From Neckera pumila (taxonomy: Eukaryota; Streptophyta; Bryopsida; Hypnales; Neckeraceae), in NCBI GenBank assembly GCA_963969595.1, contig OZ018410.1, forward strand, positions 44,559,413-44,623,412: a DNA stretch of 64,000 bases. Direction: 5' to 3'. The position numbers and the translations under genes are program-made. The stretch's first letter is position 1. The number at the start of each line of letters is the position of its first letter. Below, piece by piece: positions 58,311 through 64,000 of this stretch. The notes beneath the pieces were generated by a model, which was not told the DNA's origin, did no database searches, and saw only the letters and a list, made by a program, of their open reading frames with translations.

Positions 58311-59423
58311 ACCCTAAAGGACCATTGTCCCTTTGGAGGACAAATGGGATTTTGGGCAAGTACCTATGGGCTGAATTTTTGTCGAGACTTTTTGAACTTT
58401 TTTTGAATATAGAAAAACTACTAAGCTTTGTGGAAATATAATTTTTTTTTCAACCAGTGTCTGGCAAAAAAAGTTATGCCCAAATAAGCCTAAAACAAGG
58501 GACAGGGGGCAACAAAAAAACTTTTGCAATTTTTTTCTTTTTTCTCTTTTTTTTCTTATAAATTATATTTTTGTCTATTTCAAAAGCTTTTATTCATTTT
58601 GTTTGGATTTTTAATGAGAAAATTATGGACAGTATGTTTTTGGAGCACTTAGAGCATCTTCTTAAAAAAAAGTAACTTGTAGGATTCATTTCTGAATGCA
58701 ATTTTTAAAGTTTTTAAAGAAAAAAATTTAACAAGGTTTAGTTCTTTTGCTAGAACAATCTCACTATTGGAATTAGTGCTTTTTAATTTCATATAAAAGA
58801 TATTAATATTTTAGATTTTCCTTCTATCTTGTACCTACTTCTATTTAACAAATTTTTTAATAATGAAAATTAAGTTTTATTGGATTTTTTTTCCTAGACT
58901 CTCAATTCAATTCTCCACTATAAAGATTAAAAGCTCAAAACTCTATGGTGCAAAACATTTAAGTTAGGGCTCCGTGCTGGTGGTTGGTAGCTTAGGTGAT
59001 TTTGATTTATTAAAAAAACAGATACGTAGTAAAAAAGAGTATAGTTGTTGAAAACCGTTTTGAAAAACATTTTTCCGCCAAGGACTTTGTCCCTAGGTTC
59101 TATGTACTGTTTTCCCTATCAATGGAAATTGTCCATATTCTTCAAGAGAAAAAAAAAAAAATAAAGTTAAAACTGTTCAAAGTTATAAAAACTAGTCCCG
59201 CAATGTGCTCAAAAACTTGTTTTTTTCACTTTAAACGCAAATATCTTACAATCTGTGCGGTCAAAAATTCTGAAAAATTTTCCACACATTTTTGTACTAG
59301 TTAGGTATAAGATCCTACAATTAGATGTGAAAAAAAAACGTTTTCAATTTTTTTTACTCTTTGCTATAGAATTGACAATTTTGAGTGATTTTTGGCAAGA
59401 AAATGGCCTTGGTCCTTTAGGGA
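58311..59423 (+). mobile_element. Q2-family TTAA element, copy 3
   Basis: A 1113-bp element between TTAA at 58307-58310 and TTAA at 59424-59427. The left end is ACCCTAAAGGACCATTG and the right end CTTGGTCCTTTAGGGA. The subterminal hairpin TTGTCC...GGACAA is kept. Non-coding. Confidence 0.8.
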
Positions 59424-59520
59424 TTAAGGAGGCAGTACAAGTACCCTGGCTTCTTCCTCCAACTCCACCACCAACAGAAATTGCAACAAATTGCTGCATA
59501 CTAAACAACACCTAGAATCG

Positions 59521-59595
59521 AAAATAACCAACTTCCATTTTGAATGGATCAAAAATAACCAACTTCCATTTTGAATGGATCAAAAATAACCAACT
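59521..59595 (+). repeat. 31-bp tandem repeat, two and a half units
   Basis: The unit AAATAACCAACTTCCATTTT followed by GAATGGATCAA is repeated nearly without change. Confidence 0.9.
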
Positions 59596-60840
59596 TCATT
59601 CATCATAGATGAGTCAAATTCAATCATGTGATGAAAAATATAGTTCAGATGGGGCCAAATCCTAAATCACCAGAATCAACGAAGAACAGGTGCTAGTTAG
59701 AATATAAAGAATTGGACAATCAGCTATGAGGCGTAATGTGGACCTCTTGGTTATTTAGGGGACCAAGTTTAGAAAGCTTGTCTGACACTTAATCTGTATA
59801 AGCCAATTAACATTTTCAAAGAGCAGAGGTGTAGAGAATGCTCTGTGAATACAAAAAATTGAGAGACAATAGATGCGAGAAGCAATAAAATTGACAATAT
59901 CTAGAATGACAAATGAGCTCCAAGATCTGCAATATAAAATACGTTTGGAAAGCTCCCTCAAAGCAGTCTTAGCAAAATTGTGGATGATTTATCTTTCTTG
60001 ATTGTTTTATAAGTATAGGATTATGCAAGATCTGAACCTCTTCATAGTGCCAGATTAGAAATCTCTAGCCATCTGAATGGCATGACTCTTCAAATTCACC
60101 ATATTACAAGACTAGAACTATGTAGCTACTTGAACCGCATGACTGCTCACGTTTAGTTCCTTCCCCCAAGTGAAGCCAATTGCTAACTTGTATGTAGAAA
60201 ATCCTCTTTGTAGATCATGCTCCGTGAGAGGCCCCATAATACATTTGGGAAGAGTATTGATGTCTACTCCTAGATCTTCATCTCCCTCCACCATGGTAAT
60301 TAAGTTGGGAGTTAATTAAGTCCCAGGCTAGAGCGCGCCCAAGCTTGAATGACAATTCTGCACGGACGTCCTCAATTATCTATTGGAAAGGCACCACCAG
60401 TTGGAAGGGCACCCCCGCCTTCTTTCAGTTTCTTACCGCATTCACCTCCCAATGTACACCCACGTTATTCTCCACCAACCTGCACCTCATCCTCACCATC
60501 TCCACCCCCACCCTTGCCCACTACTGTCCCTTTGAAAGTATAACGTAAGCCCATTCAATACGAGGCATGGAGAGATTTGAGCAACTCTAGTTGAGTATGA
60601 TGCAAACGGATATGCAAAACGTCAAGTGGATTCACCACTCAATCCAATATATTAGTAATGTATGCAAATCCAAGTGCTGGATTCATTGCACTGGTCATTG
60701 CATTTGGTTGCAAAACAAAGACTTTTGATTGCATGAGTAAAATTTAAATATCGAGGATTCTAGAATAATTCCAAAAATTGGGTCCCTCAATTCTTAAGAT
60801 CTCACTGGTTTAAAAGGGCAAACGCTCCATTCTTTTCTAC
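59596..60840. other. Spacer, no gene assigned
   Basis: A Pro-rich plus-strand frame at 60349-60543 (SPPPPLPTT-like) lies in a C-rich stretch, but has no domain or clear splice signals. I cannot support a gene. Confidence 0.4.
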
Positions 60841-60884
60841 CAGGGTTGTTCATCTTGACGTGATGTTGTCTTTTCACATCAAGA

Positions 60885-61230
60885 TTTCCGTCAGCGTCGG
60901 TCCGGACGCGAGCGTCGGTCTGGACGCGTCCAGACGCGTTGGGATCCAAAATATATATATATATATATATATGTTTCTTTTTTTTGGACAGTCTGTTTGT
61001 CAACTGGACAGACCAAACATCACTAGGATGAATCGGCCATTGACAAGACGGATGAACCTTCTAAATCAACAGACCAATCGTTCCAATATATATATATTTT
61101 TTATTTTATTTTATTTATTTTATTTTTTTGAGATCCTGACGGACGCTGGGGTTGGATCCTAACGTTTTGTCAGAGTCACGTCTGTCCTAACATGTCCCCG
61201 GACATGTCATGATGGTGACAACCTTGCCTC
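60885..61230. repeat. CpG-rich island of short palindromes around AT microsatellites
   Basis: In an AT-rich surrounding, 60890-60940 is dense in CG: GCGTCGGTCCGGACGCGAGC and the perfect palindrome CTGGACGCGTCCAG (60920-60933). An (AT)n run follows (60950-60973). On the far side are GATCCTGACGGACGCTGG and ACATGTCC-CC-GGACATGT (about 61190). The outer parts are loosely inverted copies (GGTTGTTCATCTTGACGTG and GTCATGATGGTGACAACC), so this may be a decayed fold-back element. Confidence 0.4.
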
Positions 61231-61353
61231 CCACGGGATTTAACGTTGACGCTGTCTAGATGAAGAGCTCTTCGGCAAAGTAATTGCAATGTGCATCATG
61301 GAATCGTAATGGAGCACCATTCCTACATGCATCTACGCTTGACAAATATTTCT

Positions 61354-61488
61354 TCATGATAGTTGTGCATCCTCCATTTGCCAATCTCCAGCAAAAAGAA
61401 TGAGTTTTGCTGGCGAAGAGTCATTGAGAGAAGTAGGATACTCCAAGCCAATGATGTACACCTTGAGTGTTTTGATTTGAGTAGCCAT
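61354..61488 (-). CDS. Possible 44-aa small open reading frame
   Basis: An ATG in GCAAGCATGGCT opens a 44-codon frame (MATQIKTLKVYIIGLEYPTS ..., ending MEDAQLS). It is preceded on the minus strand by ~250 bp of pyrimidine-rich sequence (TTCTTTG, CTCTCTTCTCTTG) that looks like a plant 5' leader. No family is recognised. It may be a first exon, a short peptide gene or chance. Confidence 0.2.
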   Translation of the reverse strand: MATQIKTLKVYIIGLEYPTSLNDSSPAKLILFAGDWQMEDAQLS

Positions 61489-61872
61489 GCTTGCAACAAT
61501 GCAAGCAACACACAATCTCAAAAAAGAACACAAGAGAAGAGAGACAAACAAGAATACAAAACTAGCACCCAAAAACGCACCAACGCATGAAAGAGCAAAC
61601 GAAACCACACGCTAGAGAAGAAATGCAGTCCCGCCGTGCCAAGAAACGCAAGCAAGTTAGAGCCCAATGCAAATGAAACCACATCCAAGAGAAAAAATAT
61701 TGTCCCACCGCGCAAATATGTGCTTGCCAAAGAAGAAATATGCAATCGGAACAATGAAAGAACGCTCGAGAAATTGTGGCTGGCGTGAACTTATAGGTTC
61801 TCCATCTTGGGTCCCGTTATCTTTTACTTTGTGTTGTGAGTGAAAAGTAAAGTGAAAATGATTTTTCGTTAA

Positions 61873-62910
61873 CCCCTAAGTGCCTAAGCCTTTCCAAGTG
61901 TGTTTTTCCTTTGAACAAAGAACATGAGCTTACAGTTATCTCCGTATAGATGTTTAGAGAGCTTGCTTATTAGTGTGCTTACCAATTTTGAGTCTAAAAT
62001 TGCATAGGAGTTGTGAGATTATAACAAAAGAATTGTAAATATCCTATTTTTAGTATGTTGTCCCTCTCCACAATGTTTGAGAAATTTGCATATAAGAGGT
62101 TTTGGCGGTTGGAAGTGACATGAAAAATTTGAAATTGCGTTAGAACACTAAAATGCACTTAAGGTCATATTCATTAAAATGAAACAAACTATAGACTCAA
62201 TTTTATCTTCGACTCAAAGTTAAATCGTTATAACTATTTAATTTTGAGACTATTTGGTAACTTGAGAGTTTTGAATGTTAATATATATAAAAATCTTTGA
62301 TTGCCCAAAGGTTACACTCGCATTTTATCTTCAACTCGAGGATAAAATCACTAAAACAATTTTAGAATTGAAGTCTCAAAATGACCATTTTGTCTCATTT
62401 TAACAAATATGGCCGTACTTCTAAAAAACTTAAGTTCAAACAAAGAGCTATCAAACTCATTACACAATCCACCTTGTAGTTGTTGAAACGCAATTTTATT
62501 TGATAAGTAAAAATTGTAAATAACTCCAAATCAACATTTACATGTTTAAATTTTCAATAGTAAAAATCATGAAAACACTTTATCCTTTCCATTGGGACCA
62601 TTTTCAAAGCAAATGGATAAGTACAACTTTTTAGATCTCAAATCAAGTGAAATTGGCAAGCTTTGTTCAAAGCCAGGAAATCAAGTAAAATTTGCAAGCT
62701 TTACTTTTCCACTAATGATACATATATGCCTTTGAGGACCTCTCAAAAATCAAATATTTACCTTTTTTAGTGAAAATAAAAGTTTCCAATAGTTAACCTT
62801 CAATACTGCCCGTAAAAAATTTTTAACCGGTCAAAGGAATTTAACTGCCCATGCCCAAACGAGCCTGAAATTTTGAAGCGACCATATTTGGTCGCTCAGG
62901 CAGTATGGGG
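61873..62910 (+). mobile_element. P-family TTAA element, copy 3, with a nested insertion
   Basis: A 1038-bp element with left flank TTAA at 61869-61872 and right flank TTCA (one change) at 62911-62914. The left end is CCCCTAAGTGCCTAAGCC and the right end GGTCGCTCAGGCAGTATGGGG. It matches 18-830 in reverse, except for about 250 extra bp at 62161-62416. Confidence 0.82.
62163..62414. mobile_element. Nested MITE inside P copy 3
   Basis: The ends GGTCATATTCATTAAAATGA and, reverse-complemented, GGCCATATTTGTTAAAATGA are 20-bp inverted repeats with four differences. The piece is absent from P copies 1 and 2, which read ATGCACTTCTAAAAAACTT straight through. Flanks GCACTTAA and GTACTTCT could be a decayed 8-bp duplication. 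Inside is a second inverted pair (ATTTTATCTTCGACTC and ATTTTATCTTCAACTCGAGG in direct order). Non-coding. Confidence 0.75.
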
Positions 62911-62914
62911 TTCA

Positions 62915-63380
62915 GCTTACAAGAAAAGATTACAAAAAAGGATCACTAGGGCCACCAATAGCTACTCATCCTCCAATTCCGTTCATCATCCCCTCTTTTG
63001 GAGCGCCCTTAGATGCAACGATGTTAGCTAGCCATTGATCACGCTCTCGTTGCGTGCGACGGATGCGTTGCTGCAGGTTCATCAATAGGTTTAGCTAGGG
63101 ATTGACAAGTGGTTTAATTAGGGTTGCAATATGGTTAATGCAAAATTTGGGTAGCTTTGGAAATGTTTGCATTGATAGGGAATTGAGTGAGTTAGTAGAG
63201 TGATTTTGATCCCCGCTAGAACTTGAGTTTCTCATTGGTATGCATTATTGTGGAGAGAGCTAGGGTGGTTTGAGAGGAGAGATGTGGTTTTTGGGGTTTT
63301 AGATTTTGGAAGCCGTTTGGAAGTTTTCAGGATGTTGGAGTGGCGAAGTGGCGTATAGGGAGGCAAAAGATGGAGCAGCG
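62915..63380. other. Region upstream of the PIG-N-like exon
   Basis: Probable promoter and leader of the plus-strand gene starting at 63381. A 38-codon minus-strand frame at 62966-63082 is not recognised. No TATA box is evident. Confidence 0.4.
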
Positions 63381-63545
63381 ATGGAAAACTCAAGGGAAGT
63401 GGTGTTGGTGGTGCTGGATGTGGTAGTGCACTCTTTGTACATGCTAAGCATTTTTATATCTCCTTCAAGTGGCCGATTGTAAGTGGGATGGAGCCGGAGC
63501 CTGTCAGCATTCCACCTCCTGCCAAGCGCCTCATTCTTTTTATTG
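63381..63545 (+). pseudogene. First exon of a PIG-N/Mcd4-type GPI ethanolamine-phosphate transferase, one-base frameshift
   Basis: From ATG 63381 the frame gives a short start then LDVVVHSLYMLSIF, the N-terminal membrane segment of plant PIG-N. The frame then slips by one base within TTTTTATATC (63451-63460). The next frame continues ISFKWPIVSGM and PPPAKRLILFI up to a GTGAGT donor at 63546. Family members read SIF-DIYFK-PIVHGM and then PAKRLVL(F/L)VADGLRAD. One missing base (GAT read as AT) explains the break. The enzyme adds ethanolamine phosphate to the first mannose of GPI anchors in the ER. The next exon (ADGLRAD region) is not seen before the window ends. Either a pseudogene or a sequencing slip at a T run; if the latter, it is a normal gene running out of the window. 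Confidence 0.65.
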
Positions 63546-64000
63546 GTGAGTGACTGATCGATTCCCTACTTGCGTTTTCTTGGCTTTGCATTGTTTTTCA
63601 AAGAGGATTCATTGCAAAATAGACCATACAACTCCTCGTCGGAGCATCAACTATACAAGTTTTGGAAAGCAAGAAGTGGCCTCTGACGTGTAATTGAGTT
63701 GCAATTGTGTTTTGAATCTGTGATGGTGTAATTGATTTGGTAATTCGCATCATTTGGTGTGGGTGTGCACATTATAAGATCTTCCTCATATGAGAGTAAT
63801 TTTTTGATTTATAATTCTAAAGATTTCTTCTTTTTGACTCACCTTTGCTTTGAACTTAGAGTCAACAATCTCCTATTGATGTAGGATAACACGTTGAAAT
63901 TGAATTTAAGCTCATAGGATTTAGGTAGTGGGAAAAGCAGCGTGCCGTAGCTAATATATTTGATACTCCCAAGGTGCAATCGGGCTACACACCTTTTGCT
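63546..64000. other. Probable first intron of the PIG-N-like gene, open at the window edge
   Basis: Begins GTGAGTGACTG. I find no exon with the family's catalytic ADGLRAD start in the remaining 455 bp. Confidence 0.4.

Noticed and set aside
60345..60548. Pro/Ser-rich plus-strand frames
   Set aside because: They reflect a C-rich stretch; neither frame shows a known domain or supported splice sites.
62966..63082. 38-codon minus-strand frame (starts MNLQQRIRRTQRERDQW)
   Set aside because: Composition looks protein-like, but it is short, has no recognised family, and lies in the probable promoter of the PIG-N-like gene; kept as unsupported.
1..64000. CRISPR arrays, rRNA genes, tRNA genes, or an intact retrotransposon or transposase gene
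   Set aside because: I looked for spaced direct repeats, tRNA T-arm motifs (GGTTCGANTCC), rRNA-like blocks and DDE or reverse-transcriptase cores and found none beyond the LINE relics.

Overview
The window looks like nuclear DNA of a land plant. It holds split genes with GT-AG introns, plant-type telo-box motifs (AGGGTTT) in front of two housekeeping-type genes, a chloroplast-targeted Rossmann protein, a plant-type ER-anchored RING ligase, and plant-type non-autonomous transposons (a Stowaway-like MITE and CACTA-like MITEs). The introns are short (about 100 to 860 bp), genes are sparse, and the AT-rich spacers are almost entirely repeats. A seedless plant (moss, liverwort, lycophyte or fern) seems more likely than a seed plant. 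That is an inference; I cannot name the species.

Genes that I could assemble, from left to right: (1) an RMA-like RING E3 ligase (1852-2658, +). (2) A terminal exon coding for an acidic octapeptide-repeat protein (3719-4230, +, uncertain). (3) A complete six-exon class I glutamine-amidotransferase-like gene (5968-7846, -), whose nucleophile cysteine is replaced by serine. (4) A complete seven-exon chloroplast NmrA-like atypical SDR (23089-26471, -). (5) The full BRR2-type spliceosomal helicase in four exons (32267-39858, +, 2179 aa). (6) A small secreted His/Pro/Gly-repeat peptide gene (48250-48582, +). (7) At the right edge, the first exon of a PIG-N/Mcd4-type GPI ethanolamine-phosphate transferase (63381-63545, +), carrying an apparent one-base deletion. 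I see no operon-like or shared-pathway link between these genes.

The rest is mobile and repetitive. The main component is a group of at least twelve short elements, about 0.57-1.1 kb each and roughly 16% of the window. Their ends start CCCC(T/A)... and they sit between TTAA tetranucleotides. They fall into a P family (18, 46430, 61873), a Q1 family (8873, 14068), a Q2 family (17959, 51312, 58311) and a Q3 family (20934, 45141, 52519, 53970). Two of them can be compared with matching unoccupied sites elsewhere in the window, which show a precise TTAA target. This suggests piggyBac-type non-autonomous elements. No transposase is present here. A second component is a ~255-bp repeat (R), both dispersed and in a six-unit array at 19250-20715. 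Other items are LINE remnants (zf-RVT region at 11.6-12.4 kb and 3' tails), CACTA-like MITEs (42977, 56477), a TA-flanked palindromic MITE (40688), a Stowaway-like MITE (48690), GC-rich fold-back elements, and a near-perfect 58-bp inverted repeat at 44583 that resembles a small-RNA precursor.

The observations most worth following are the Ser-for-Cys amidotransferase, the TTAA element families with their empty sites, the secreted His-rich peptide, the acidic octapeptide-repeat exon, and the long hairpin at 44.6 kb.
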